Counted from the stretch's first letter, positions 1-10,305 are shown. The stretch is 22,747 nt of DNA from an uncultured Eggerthellaceae bacterium (GCA_934630905.1 CAKTXN010000019.1:1-22747), one strand, 5' to 3'. Numbers and translations: made by a program. Notes: generated by a model not told the origin, from the letters alone.

Positions 1-23
1 CCTCATCGTAGCCAACGATGAGG
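1..23 (-). terminator. Perfect 9-bp hairpin at window edge, possible terminator
   Basis: CCTCATCGT at 1-9 is the exact reverse complement of ACGATGAGG at 15-23, with a 5-nt loop (AGCCA). It lies 49 bp past the stop codon of the minus-strand nuclease-like gene and could terminate that transcript. The U-tract that would prove it lies outside the window, so this is tentative. Confidence 0.35.
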
Positions 24-71
24 ATTGTTGCACCGATCAGCTAGCAGGTGAAGACGCGGTGGTTTTGACGC

Positions 72-1862
72 TTACAATTCGACAGTTTCAAGGGAGCAGC
101 ATCCGTTGAAAGCGCTTTCCCCGATTATTTCAACCGAAGAAGGAATCACCACCGCCGATAATTCCCAACAGTCTTTGAATGCACCCTCCGGCACGTCCGT
201 AATTCCCTCGGGGATTACTACTTTTTTCAACCAACCGTTTCCCGAAAAAGCAAATGGCGAAATCTCACGCACCTCCAAAGGGATGTTCACTACTTCGTCG
301 TACCCCATGTAGGAAACAAGAGTTTTCTCCCGAATCTCAAAGCCCCTCATAAGAAGTTCTTTTTGTCGCTCTGTCCGCATCTCCGCATAGGTAGTTGACT
401 CCGCAAACTCATTAAGGACCCCAATCGGAACGCTTTCATCGCGAGCATCGAAGACGCTCTCGTCGGAAACAGCCTCCCCCCAAAGAGAACGTATTTTTTG
501 ATAATCGATACCCGTTTCTTCCGAACATCTCTTCATTGCACCTCTAGGACTTCCGACGAGACCCCTTCTCCATTCAGAGATGTTTTTCACAAGATCGCAG
601 TCGGTTCTTTTTGCAGAACCGTCGGAAAAGGAAAAAACCACCCTGGACAAAACAACGTCCTTGCGATCAAACCAAAGAATGTAAGTGGGCCTGCCATCCG
701 ATTCGGCAAAAAGCTGGTAGTTCACATCCTCTATATTGAATTTTTCGCCAGTCTTAATCTCAACCACAGCGCATTCGTTAGAAAGGTCACATAAGGACAG
801 AAGCATGCGTTCATCGTCTGCGATTAACTCCTGATACAGAATCGGTCGAGAAAAGAACACATCCTTCCTTAAATATTCAATAATGTCAGCAATCCCAGAG
901 ATGATATCAGCTGCAAGTCCGTTATCGTGTTTCACCCGCATAAGCGAGAAGGGATCGGCCGAAGAACCTGGATCCAGCTCGATAGATCCATCTTCCTGGA
1001 GTACATAACAGCTTGGTTCGCCGTCGATTCCCGAAGCATAGGGCGAACATATTCTTCCGGCGTAAACCAACTTCTCGTCATTGAGCAAAAGCGCCTCTTC
1101 AGAGTCCAGTTTTTTCGCACCCAGCTGAATTGCAACACGCCGCTCAAAAAGCTCGCCAAACACACTCGCCAACATGGGGCGACGGGCAACAGCCCCTTCG
1201 CAGCGGAACATTTCCACCGAATTCGATTCTAAAAAACGCAGCGGATTGTCCACCTTTAAAGAATGGGATTTTGTGTAAGTCCAGGATGCTGGCATTAGGT
1301 AGTCGTCCCCTAAAAAGTACATAGCGCCACTGTTTTTGATTACAAGTCTCCTGCCATTCATTTTCTCGAACAGGCGCCATTCAAGAAAACAATCTCGCAT
1401 CCCAGAGTGCACGGCGGCAACGGGCCCGATCTTCATCGCGCGACACAATGCATCTTTCGTAACAGAAAATTTTTTATACACAGGAGATATAATGTCATTT
1501 TTTATGTCACGAAAATGCAGGAGATGAAAACCAACAAGATTGTGCCTTTTCATATAAGCTCTAAGGAATTTTTCATCAAAAGAGCCGAAAGTCAATATCT
1601 CCCTTTTCCTCAACTCAAAATGCTCAAGAAGATAATTGAATTCTTCCTGTGTGATTGGCTCTTTATTCCGCAAACAAGCTTTGTCGATACCGTTTATATT
1701 GCCAGTTTTAATATAATCATTGAGCTCAAGGGGCAGATACCTCTCATATGCCTCACCAGAATCAGGTTTGTAGACGCAGACGGAGAGCAAGTCGTCTTTC
1801 TTTGAGGATGTTCCGTTTGTTTCAACATCGAGAACAACGTACTGAGTCTTATCAATTCCCAT
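72..1862 (-). CDS. DnaQ-like exonuclease / putative PD-(D/E)XK / LRR fusion protein
   Basis: A predicted 596-aa cytosolic protein. Start: ATG at 1862 follows GGAG with a 5-nt gap, and the exonuclease fold begins at once; upstream TTG (1904) and ATG (1877) starts lack a ribosome site. Residues 1-165 look like a DEDD 3'-5' exonuclease: ExoI LDVETNG (D12, E14), ExoII-like GSFDEKF (D96) and ExoIII H152-x4-D157 (HSGMRD). Residues ~230-400 contain AVVEIKTG (E368, K370) followed by NYQLFAE (Q383), which resembles the E-x-K and Q motifs of RecB/Cas4-like PD-(D/E)XK nucleases; this domain call is inference. Residues ~527-596 form about two to three BspA-type leucine-rich repeats (IPEGITDVPEGAFKDCWEL pattern). 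No signal peptide or membrane segment is visible. The gene stands alone on its strand. The substrate is unknown; a role in nucleic-acid defence or repair is possible but unproven. The exonuclease call is firmer than the rest. Confidence 0.8.
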   Translation of the reverse strand: MGIDKTQYVVLDVETNGTSSKKDDLLSVCVYKPDSGEAYERYLPLELNDYIKTGNINGIDKACLRNKEPITQEEFNYLLEHFELRKREILTFGSFDEKFLRAYMKRHNLVGFHLLHFRDIKNDIISPVYKKFSVTKDALCRAMKIGPVAAVHSGMRDCFLEWRLFEKMNGRRLVIKNSGAMYFLGDDYLMPASWTYTKSHSLKVDNPLRFLESNSVEMFRCEGAVARRPMLASVFGELFERRVAIQLGAKKLDSEEALLLNDEKLVYAGRICSPYASGIDGEPSCYVLQEDGSIELDPGSSADPFSLMRVKHDNGLAADIISGIADIIEYLRKDVFFSRPILYQELIADDERMLLSLCDLSNECAVVEIKTGEKFNIEDVNYQLFAESDGRPTYILWFDRKDVVLSRVVFSFSDGSAKRTDCDLVKNISEWRRGLVGSPRGAMKRCSEETGIDYQKIRSLWGEAVSDESVFDARDESVPIGVLNEFAESTTYAEMRTERQKELLMRGFEIREKTLVSYMGYDEVVNIPLEVREISPFAFSGNGWLKKVVIPEGITDVPEGAFKDCWELSAVVIPSSVEIIGESAFNGCCSLETVEL

Positions 1863-2221
1863 TGCATCTCCAATCATTCGGCAAATCGAGCCCCAAGATA
1901 ACAAACCGTCTTGAAGGTTTGGCTCACTCCACCACAGGAAAAAACGGTAGCGAACGCTTTCCTATTGTAAACACGGTTCAACAAGAAAAGAAGCCATTCG
2001 AGCAAACCATTCAGATGCAACAAGCACAAAAGAGAAAGGTTTTCGAGATGGAACTTCGTCAATCAACCCGATATGCTCCTTGAAAGTCGTTTCAACAGAA
2101 ATTCATCAGGATGGCAAATACTGGAACCCGAGTTATCAAGCAGGCGTTCATCCAAAAATGGCGCTGTACGGATGCAGCCAATCGAACACCCAGTCCCAGG
2201 TGCCCCGATAGCCGTTCTACC
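1863..2221. other. Intergenic stretch, possible decayed coding remnant
   Basis: About 360 bp between the minus-strand nuclease-like gene and the plus-strand lipoprotein gene. No complete gene with a start and ribosome site is visible. Plus-strand frames read protein-like for a while: one ends at the stop near 2083, and another is open from 1951 to about 2207, with a tail such as DGKYWNPSYQAGVHPKMALY, but neither has a credible start. This may be a frameshifted gene remnant or chance. Confidence 0.3.
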
Positions 2222-2250
2222 TTGCCTCGTTCCGAAAAGATTCCTATACT
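2222..2250 (+). promoter_or_regulatory. Sigma-70-type promoter for the lipoprotein gene
   Basis: TTGCCT (2222-2227), a 17-bp spacer and TATACT (2245-2250) lie 30 bp before the lipoprotein start codon. The predicted leader is short, about 20-25 nt, and contains AGGAGG at 2271-2276. Confidence 0.6.
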
Positions 2251-2280
2251 TAACCAAAGTCAACAACGCTAGGAGGCATC

Positions 2281-2949
2281 ATGAAAAAGACTGCACTTGC
2301 CATTTTCTCGTTGATGATGGTTCTATCCATCGGTTTGCTTGGATGTTCATCGCCCTCACCAAGCGAGGTTGTAGGATCAGCCCTAGACGCCGTTAAAGCA
2401 GGGGATCAAACCACCCTATCGAAGTACTACGAGGCTAGCGACCTAAATCCCGATGAAACCAACCCTTTCAACCTTACATCCCCGGACGACGAGGGCGAAT
2501 CTCAAACAGACTTGAATGAAAACGCCGCTGACGCAATCGCACAATACTGCGAACTGCTGTACGACTTCGATTATGTTATCGGAGAGGAAAAAATCGACGG
2601 GGACAAGGCCACCGTATCTGTTTCTTTAACCACCCACGATATGGCTGCTGTACTCAGGGATGCCCTTCAGCAATTTTTCATTGATGGAATGAAGCTGGCC
2701 CTCAGCCAGTCACTCATGGGAGGAAATCAGCCGTCCGAAGACGAGATGTCCGATCTGCTTGCCTCTATTCTTAAAGACAAGATTGAAGAAAACAGGGATT
2801 CAACTATCTCTTCAGATGTAATATTTCATCTGACAAAATCAGAAGGCGCGTGGAAAATAGATACGCTTGACGACAGCACCAGGAACGCATTGCTTGGCGG
2901 AATCGAAGAATACGTCAAGCAGCTCGAAAGCATGAGCGCCAATCTTTAG
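2281..2949 (+). CDS. Secreted lipoprotein of unknown function
   Basis: A 222-aa protein with a type II (lipoprotein) signal peptide: Lys-rich start (MKKT), hydrophobic core, and the lipobox LLGC with Cys22 as the predicted lipidation site, followed by a Ser/Pro linker. The start has AGGAGG 4 nt upstream. The mature part is acidic and mostly soluble. It begins SEVVGSALDAVKAGDQTTLSKYY and ends with an E-G-A-WKIDTL segment, an arrangement seen in DUF4878/DUF5105-type NTF2-like lipoproteins (a helix followed by a beta-sheet ending in W-K/R-I/V). That family link is an inference from pattern only. It should be anchored on the outer face of the cytoplasmic membrane. It is flanked by its own promoter and a hairpin, so it is probably monocistronic. 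The ligand or role is unknown. Confidence 0.85.
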   Translation: MKKTALAIFSLMMVLSIGLLGCSSPSPSEVVGSALDAVKAGDQTTLSKYYEASDLNPDETNPFNLTSPDDEGESQTDLNENAADAIAQYCELLYDFDYVIGEEKIDGDKATVSVSLTTHDMAAVLRDALQQFFIDGMKLALSQSLMGGNQPSEDEMSDLLASILKDKIEENRDSTISSDVIFHLTKSEGAWKIDTLDDSTRNALLGGIEEYVKQLESMSANL

Positions 2950-2980
2950 AGCCTCAGACAATACTCGTCTGATTAAATAA

Positions 2981-2997
2981 GCCCCCGTTCTGGGGGC
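2981..2997 (+). terminator. GC hairpin after the lipoprotein gene
   Basis: GCCCCC (2981-2986), loop GTTCT, GGGGGC (2992-2997), 32 bp after the lipoprotein stop codon. The stem is strong, but the following sequence (ATAGTGTCTGTGTT) is only moderately T-rich, so termination may be partial. Confidence 0.5.
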
Positions 2998-3079
2998 ATA
3001 GTGTCTGTGTTCCTATAGCTCCAACATTGCGCTTTAGAAGCATGATTCCAGAACCCAGCTCTTCAACATCAGAGCCCAG

Positions 3080-3118
3080 AAAAGCAAAACAGGCTGATGG
3101 GGTTTTCCGTCAGCCTGT
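3080..3118 (-). terminator. Intrinsic terminator of tRNA-Leu
   Basis: On the minus strand, a 12-bp stem (3107-3118 with 3089-3100, one G-T wobble; core CAGGCTGA/TCAGCCTG) is followed by a T-rich tract TTTTGCTTTT (3088-3079). It sits about 10 bp beyond the tRNA 3' end and fits a rho-independent terminator for that gene. Confidence 0.8.
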
Positions 3119-3128
3119 AACATTTAAA

Positions 3129-3215
3129 TGGTGCGGGCGAAAGGATTTGAACCTTCACGGGGTTGCCCCCACTGGCACCTGAAGCCAGCGCGTCTGCCGA
3201 TTCCGCCACGCCCGC
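3129..3215 (-). tRNA. tRNA-Leu (anticodon CAG)
   Basis: The minus strand gives an 87-nt class II tRNA including an encoded CCA. The acceptor stem GCGGGCG (3215-3209) pairs with CGCCCGC (3139-3133), followed by discriminator A and CCA (3131-3129). The anticodon arm is CTGGC-TTCAGGT-GCCAG, which gives anticodon CAG and reads CUG leucine codons. A long variable arm (GTGGGGGCAACCCC region) precedes the T arm with GGTTCAAATCC, as expected for tRNA-Leu. CUG is used very heavily in the neighbouring carB gene. The gene has its own promoter and terminator. Confidence 0.96.
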
Positions 3216-3228
3216 GTAGCAAGGAAGT

Positions 3229-3257
3229 ATTTTAACGAAACCCCTTCTCTATTGCAA
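3229..3257 (-). promoter_or_regulatory. Promoter of tRNA-Leu
   Basis: On the minus strand TTGCAA (3257-3252), an exact 17-bp spacer and TAAAAT (3234-3229) lie just upstream of the tRNA. The predicted start of transcription is about 5-8 nt before the mature 5' end. Confidence 0.75.
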
Positions 3258-3637
3258 GCAGAATTTTCAACTTTTTCCGATGCTTTCTTGGTACCCGCTT
3301 TCGCCCCCTTCCCAACGCTGCAGCGCCAAAGTCTTCGTTCATCCCGCGTCGCGCCCCGCAAGCGCCACCACGCCGGGTGCTTCGCCAAGCCCGCACGCCC
3401 TATGGCCCTGGGCACAATCCCAAGCGCCGCGCGCCCCAACCCCGCAACCAACACGCCCGCCTTCCCCTTCCCTTCCCCTTCGCACGCCTCGCATTCCACC
3501 CCCGCAAAAGCCCGCCGCCCGAACAATCTTTATAATTTCTTGTGTTTCATCATCATTTAACAAATTCACCGCGCACAAATCTTTATAATATGGAAGATTT
3601 AGCATCTTGCACTAAGAACATCCAAGGAGGAATCCGC
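3258..3637 (+). promoter_or_regulatory. carB upstream region with two TATAAT boxes in a 12-bp direct repeat
   Basis: This 380-bp region has no credible gene. Positions 3300-3520 are C-rich (polypyrimidine around 3460-3482) and show nothing recognisable. AATCTTTATAAT occurs twice, at 3525-3536 and 3578-3589, and each copy contains a perfect TATAAT. The second lies 48 bp before the carB ATG and is the likelier -10 element. Neither copy has a good -35 at 16-18 bp, so the promoter may need an activator or the repeat itself may be an operator. No PyrR-type attenuator or arginine operator is obvious. The carB ribosome site AAGGAGG is at 3624-3630. Confidence 0.45.
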
Positions 3638-6868
<3,231 letters not shown>

Positions 6869-6957
6869 GATTCGAGCAAGGTGGGAGCATTCGCCTGAAG
6901 CATCCGAACATTCAGGCTTGCCCCTGCACCACACGCTGCACCACCGCACAAGTTCTC

Positions 6958-6991
6958 AAAGAGCCGTCTTTCCGTAAAGGCGGCTCTTTTT
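6958..6991 (+). terminator. Intrinsic terminator of carB
   Basis: A ~14-bp stem (6958-6971 with 6976-6989; core AAAGAGCCG/CGGCTCTTT, one G-T pair) with a CCGT loop, running into TTTTT at 6987-6991. It lies 90 bp after the carB stop codon. Confidence 0.9.
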
Positions 6992-7050
6992 CGATAGAAT
7001 GCCAAATAGCGCGTTTGCCAATTCCGAAACCCACAAGAGAAAGCGCTTCC

Positions 7051-7809
7051 ATGGATGACCTCCTTCTTGCCCTTGCCGTTTTGCCGGCATTGGTGCTCAT
7101 GATTTACGTTTATCGCAAGGATCGCGTTGAACACGAACCCTTGGGGCTGCTTTTGCTTCTTTGCCTGGGCGGCTGCATTTCCGTGGTGCCCACCATGATT
7201 TGCGAACTCATGGCCGAAAGCGTGCTGCTTTCTACGTTCGGAGACACGCTTTCCTTTATTGTTGCCGACAATTTCCTGGGCGTTGCTCTGATTGAGGAAG
7301 GCTGGAAGCTTGTCTTCCTTATTCTTATTGCCTGGAGCAGCCGTCATTTCACCCACTTCTTCGACGGGATTGTTTACGCCGTTTTTGTTTCCCTGGGATT
7401 TGCCCTGGTAGAGAACATTTTTTACGTAGGTGGCGAAGAAACAATCGGCGACGCGATTGCGCTGGCAGGAAGCCGCGGCCTGCTGAGCGTGCCGCTTCAT
7501 GCGTTCTGCGGCGTGTTCATGGGCTTCTTCTTCTCGCGCGCGAAAGCCGCCTCGCTCAAAGGCAGTCACGCCGCTTTCGATGGCGCGCGGTTCCTTACGC
7601 TTGCCGCGCCGGTACTTATTCATGGCTTCTACGATTTCTGTCTTTCCATTGACAGCGACCTGGTCATGACCGTTTTCTTCCTTTTCGTAATCATCGTTTA
7701 TATTTACGCTTTCCGTTTCATACGCAAAAACTCGAAAGAGGACCACGCCCTGCCCGCAGCACCCCTGTTCCCGTCGGGCAAGAAATCCCGCTGGTGGAGA
7801 ATGCCGTAA
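7051..7809 (+). CDS. prsW: PrsW-family intramembrane metalloprotease
   Basis: A 252-aa polytopic membrane protein with about seven to eight hydrophobic segments. Family signatures are visible: EEGWK (82-86, the EExxK motif), FDGIVYA (104-110) leading into LGFALVENIFY with E121-N122, H150 in VPLHAFCG, and H191 in LIHGFYDF. These Glu and His residues are the proposed metal-binding and catalytic set of the PrsW/CAAX-protease-like superfamily. In Bacillus PrsW starts degradation of the anti-sigma factor RsiW; here the substrate is unknown and no sigma or anti-sigma gene is adjacent. ATG at 7051 was chosen because the first membrane helix begins immediately after it; an upstream TTG (7015) would add only 12 polar residues. 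The ribosome site is weak (AAGAGAAAG). The C-terminal tail is short and basic. A possible -10 (TAGAAT, 6995-7000) overlaps the end of the carB terminator region. Confidence 0.9.
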   Translation: MDDLLLALAVLPALVLMIYVYRKDRVEHEPLGLLLLLCLGGCISVVPTMICELMAESVLLSTFGDTLSFIVADNFLGVALIEEGWKLVFLILIAWSSRHFTHFFDGIVYAVFVSLGFALVENIFYVGGEETIGDAIALAGSRGLLSVPLHAFCGVFMGFFFSRAKAASLKGSHAAFDGARFLTLAAPVLIHGFYDFCLSIDSDLVMTVFFLFVIIVYIYAFRFIRKNSKEDHALPAAPLFPSGKKSRWWRMP

Positions 7810-7989
7810 CAGCTCCAACGCGGGCACATGAGCACCGTGAACCACCCGGCGGCGGAGCGCCTTGCCCCGCCGCGCACGCTCCCTTCGCTCCACCGACGCG
7901 CGCCATCGTCACGCCACTCCTGCTTCTCTTGCCATAACCGCGCCGCTCCCTTCTTTTTATTGCGCAAACGTTAATCAAAGCCGCTCGTA

Positions 7990-8019
7990 TTGCCCGAATG
8001 AAAAAATCACGGGTATACT
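7990..8019 (+). promoter_or_regulatory. Promoter of thrC
   Basis: TTGCCC (7990-7995), an 18-bp spacer and TATACT (8014-8019) are 63 bp before the thrC ATG. A GCAAACGTT motif (7964-7972) and its inverse AACGTTTGC (8047-8055) flank this promoter and may be an operator pair; that part is speculative. Confidence 0.65.
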
Positions 8020-8081
8020 GTGCTTGTTACATCTTTGACGTGCATAAACGTTTGCAACCACCCTCTCAAGGAAGAAAGACT

Positions 8082-9629
8082 ATGGCCGAAAACCTCTACA
8101 TCGATACGCGCGGATGCTGCACCCACGCGGTTCCCTTCACTGAAGCCGTTGTAAAAGGACTCGCCGATGGCGGCGGACTGTTCGTTCCCCAAAGCGTGCC
8201 CACCATGACCATTGATGAGATTGTCGCCTTGGCGGAAAAGCCTTATGCGCAACGTGCCGCCGAAGTGTACAAGCGTTTTGGCATTGACGTGCCCCACGAA
8301 ATGATTGACCAGCTCATGGACGAAACGTACGGCGCGCAATTCGATAGCGAAGATATTTGCCCCATCACCTCTCTTGACGAAAAAACCCACATCATGGAAC
8401 TTTGGCATGGCCCCACCGCTGCGTTCAAAGACATGGCGCTGCAATGCCTGCCCCGTTTCTTCTCTGCAAGCGCCAAGCTTCTCACCGAGCGCGGCCAGTT
8501 GAATCACCGCTTCATGATCCTTGTTGCCACTTCGGGCGACACAGGCAAAGCGGCGCTCGAAGGATTCCGCGATGTACCTGGCGTCTCCATTGGCGTTATG
8601 TACCCTCATGGCGGCGTGAGCGACATCCAGTACAAGCAGATGGCAACACAACTTGGCAACAACGTGTGCGTTTGGGCCGTTAAAGGCAACTTCGACGACT
8701 GCCAGTCGGGCGTAAAGACCGTTTTTTCCGATGAGAAGTTCGCCAACACCCTAATGGACGAAGGAAAAATCGCCCTTTCCAGCGCAAACTCCATCAACTG
8801 GGGCCGTTTGCTTCCCCAAGTTGTGTACTACCTTTCCAGCTACGCGAAGCTTGTGGCACAAGGTGCTGTTTCCGCAGGTGATCCCATTGATGTTTGCGTA
8901 CCAACCGGCAACTTTGGCAATATTCTTGCTGCTTGGTACGCAAAGCAAATCGGTGCACCCATCGAAAAGCTTATCTGTGCCTCTAACGCCAACCGCGTGC
9001 TTACCGACTTCATTGAGACCGGAACGTACGATATTTCGGATCGTGCGTTTGTTCTAACACCTTCGCCTTCCATGGATATTCTGATTTCTTCCAATCTGGA
9101 ACGCCAGCTTTTCGAACTCAGCGGGCGCGACACGCAGACAATTGCCCAATGGATGGCTGATCTGAAAGAAACGGGGCGCTTCACCGTAGACGCCGAAACA
9201 CTCAAGCGCGTGCAAGACACGTTCAAGGCAGGCAGCACCAGCGATGACGAGTGCCTTGCAACCATCAAGCAAGTGTTTGACCAGCATCATTACCTGCTTG
9301 ACCCCCACACCGCCGTTGCTTACCACGTTGCGGATAAACAGCGCAGCGAAAACCCGTTGCTCATTGCAAGCACGGCCCATTGGGCAAAGTTCGGGGAAAA
9401 CGTATACCGCGGATTGCATGGTATTGGCGCGAAAGAGCCGCTTCCGGCAAACATTTCCGCCCTTTCCGGATGCGAACTCAACCAGCATATTGCTCAAGAG
9501 ATTGGCAACCCCTATATCCCTAAAGGCTTGGCCGAACTTGACAATCTTCCCATTCGCTTCACCAAAACGATTGAACCCGCAATAGACAGCTTGGAAGAGT
9601 CAGTGCTTAACTTTGTTCGCACAATTTAA
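8082..9629 (+). CDS. thrC: Threonine synthase
   Basis: A 515-aa PLP enzyme that converts O-phosphohomoserine to threonine in the cytosol, the last step of threonine synthesis. Signs in the sequence: the N-terminal substrate-domain start YIDTRGCCTHAVPFTEAVVKGLADGGGLFVP, the PLP-lysine segment GPTAAFKDMALQ (K116), and the phosphate-holding loop ATSGDTGKAALEGF. Conserved NSINWGRLLPQVVYY and PTGNFGNILAAWYAKQIG follow. The length suits the longer, E. coli/yeast-like class. ATG at 8082 was chosen over a longer ATG at 7998 because 7998 lies inside the promoter, upstream of the predicted transcription start; AAGGA is 9 nt before 8082. No hom or thrB gene is next to it, so the pathway genes are split in this genome. 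Confidence 0.97.
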   Translation: MAENLYIDTRGCCTHAVPFTEAVVKGLADGGGLFVPQSVPTMTIDEIVALAEKPYAQRAAEVYKRFGIDVPHEMIDQLMDETYGAQFDSEDICPITSLDEKTHIMELWHGPTAAFKDMALQCLPRFFSASAKLLTERGQLNHRFMILVATSGDTGKAALEGFRDVPGVSIGVMYPHGGVSDIQYKQMATQLGNNVCVWAVKGNFDDCQSGVKTVFSDEKFANTLMDEGKIALSSANSINWGRLLPQVVYYLSSYAKLVAQGAVSAGDPIDVCVPTGNFGNILAAWYAKQIGAPIEKLICASNANRVLTDFIETGTYDISDRAFVLTPSPSMDILISSNLERQLFELSGRDTQTIAQWMADLKETGRFTVDAETLKRVQDTFKAGSTSDDECLATIKQVFDQHHYLLDPHTAVAYHVADKQRSENPLLIASTAHWAKFGENVYRGLHGIGAKEPLPANISALSGCELNQHIAQEIGNPYIPKGLAELDNLPIRFTKTIEPAIDSLEESVLNFVRTI

Positions 9630-9640
9630 ATGAATAATTG

Positions 9641-9668
9641 TTCAACCTGTTTACATTAGGGCTATAAT
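9641..9668 (+). promoter_or_regulatory. Promoter of the ModE-like regulator gene
   Basis: A perfect TATAAT (9663-9668) lies 32 bp before the gene start. The -35 is imperfect: TTCAAC (9641-9646, 16-bp spacer), or TTGTTC (9638-9643) with a long 19-bp spacer. No thrC terminator is seen, so read-through from thrC is also possible. Confidence 0.55.
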
Positions 9669-9700
9669 CATTCAGCGTTAGAGAAAACAAAGGAGGTTTC

Positions 9701-10045
9701 ATGTCGTCGCTTACCCAACTACATCCCTTTATTCGATTGTCAATCACGAATCCGGAATCCGAAAGCAACTCGGCATTCGGACGCGGTGTAGCCGACCTTT
9801 GCCTGGGTGTGCGCGAAACGGGATCCCTTAACGCCGCCGCAAAGCATATGGGCATGGCCTACAGCAAAGCATGGCGCATTATGAAAGACACCGAGTCCGC
9901 ATTGGGCACCACCCTGCTTAATCGCGATGGCGCGCACGGAAGCACACTCACCGAGGAAGGAAATCTTATCCTTGATACCTACATGGAGGTCGAAAAGATT
10001 CTTCAGGAGCAAGGCGAAAAGCTGCTGGCCAGCCGACTTGCGTAA
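9701..10045 (+). CDS. ModE N-terminal-domain-like winged-helix regulator
   Basis: A 114-aa DNA-binding protein. Residues ~27-95 match the LysR/ModE-type winged helix: GVADLCLGVRETGSLNAAAKHMGMAYSKAWRIMKDTE, with the helix-turn-helix around AAAKHMGMAYSKAWRIM, then a wing (GAHGSTLTEEG) and a dimer-forming helix. Full ModE proteins are about 260 aa and carry C-terminal molbindin domains; these are absent here, so molybdate sensing by this protein is doubtful. Such short stand-alone forms are commonly labelled LysR or ModE family. An AAAGGAGG ribosome site lies just before the ATG. It has its own promoter and a UUCG-loop terminator. Its 3' end overlaps the convergent zinc-ribbon gene by 43 bp. The target genes are unknown. 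Confidence 0.9.
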   Translation: MSSLTQLHPFIRLSITNPESESNSAFGRGVADLCLGVRETGSLNAAAKHMGMAYSKAWRIMKDTESALGTTLLNRDGAHGSTLTEEGNLILDTYMEVEKILQEQGEKLLASRLA

Positions 10046-10305
10046 GCGTTATCGAACCGCATGGTTACTTCAAGCGCACCTTCGGGTGCGCTTTCTTTTT
10101 CCACCACCACAACGCCCACCGCTACCAGTTCGCTTCCACTTTTATCCTTTCCTTTTAAGGAGGCCTCTTCCGCGCCGAACTCGTAAAGACACTCATAGCA
10201 CCTGGTCGCATCGGAAAAACACAGAGCGCCGCACGATGGGCACAGCTTTGTAGATATCTGCCTCATGGTAAAAACAGTCCCTTCTTCTTTTTCTCTCGTG
10301 TTCAT
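10003..10305 (-). CDS. Small zinc-ribbon protein at the end of the Tad operon
   Basis: About 100 aa, hypothetical. A zinc-ribbon core is plain: CPSCGALCFSDATRCYECL, that is CPxCG and CxxC pairs, likely binding one zinc. The rest is a beta-rich segment (SELVAVGVVVVEKE) of unknown role. No membrane segment or signal is seen. It follows the one-TM hypothetical gene by about 70 bp (or directly, if the TTG at 10374, adjacent to that gene's TGA, is used). The start is uncertain: ATG 10305 is used here, ATG 10266 begins right at the conserved part (MRQISTKLCPSC) with AGAAGG about 13 nt upstream, and TTG 10374 is possible. The 3' end runs against the ModE-like gene and includes that gene's terminator hairpin within its codons. 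It may be a soluble accessory or regulator of pilus assembly, judged by position only. Confidence 0.6.
   Translation of the reverse strand: MNTREKEEGTVFTMRQISTKLCPSCGALCFSDATRCYECLYEFGAEEASLKGKDKSGSELVAVGVVVVEKESAPEGALEVTMRFDNAYASRLASSFSPCS
10072..10100 (+). terminator. Intrinsic terminator of the ModE-like gene
   Basis: AAGCGCACC (10072-10080), a TTCG tetraloop and GGTGCGCTT (10085-10093), followed by TCTTTTT. On the minus strand no T-tract follows, so it serves only the plus-strand gene, although it lies inside the convergent minus-strand zinc-ribbon gene. Confidence 0.85.

Noticed and set aside
3155..3526. Minus-strand open frame (123 aa) covering tRNA-Leu and its promoter
   Set aside because: It overlaps a confident tRNA gene and the C-rich intergenic stretch; no ribosome site or family.
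7849..7873. GC-rich hairpin (GCGGCGG/CCGCCGC) after prsW as a terminator
   Set aside because: The stem is good but no T-tract follows on either strand; not called.
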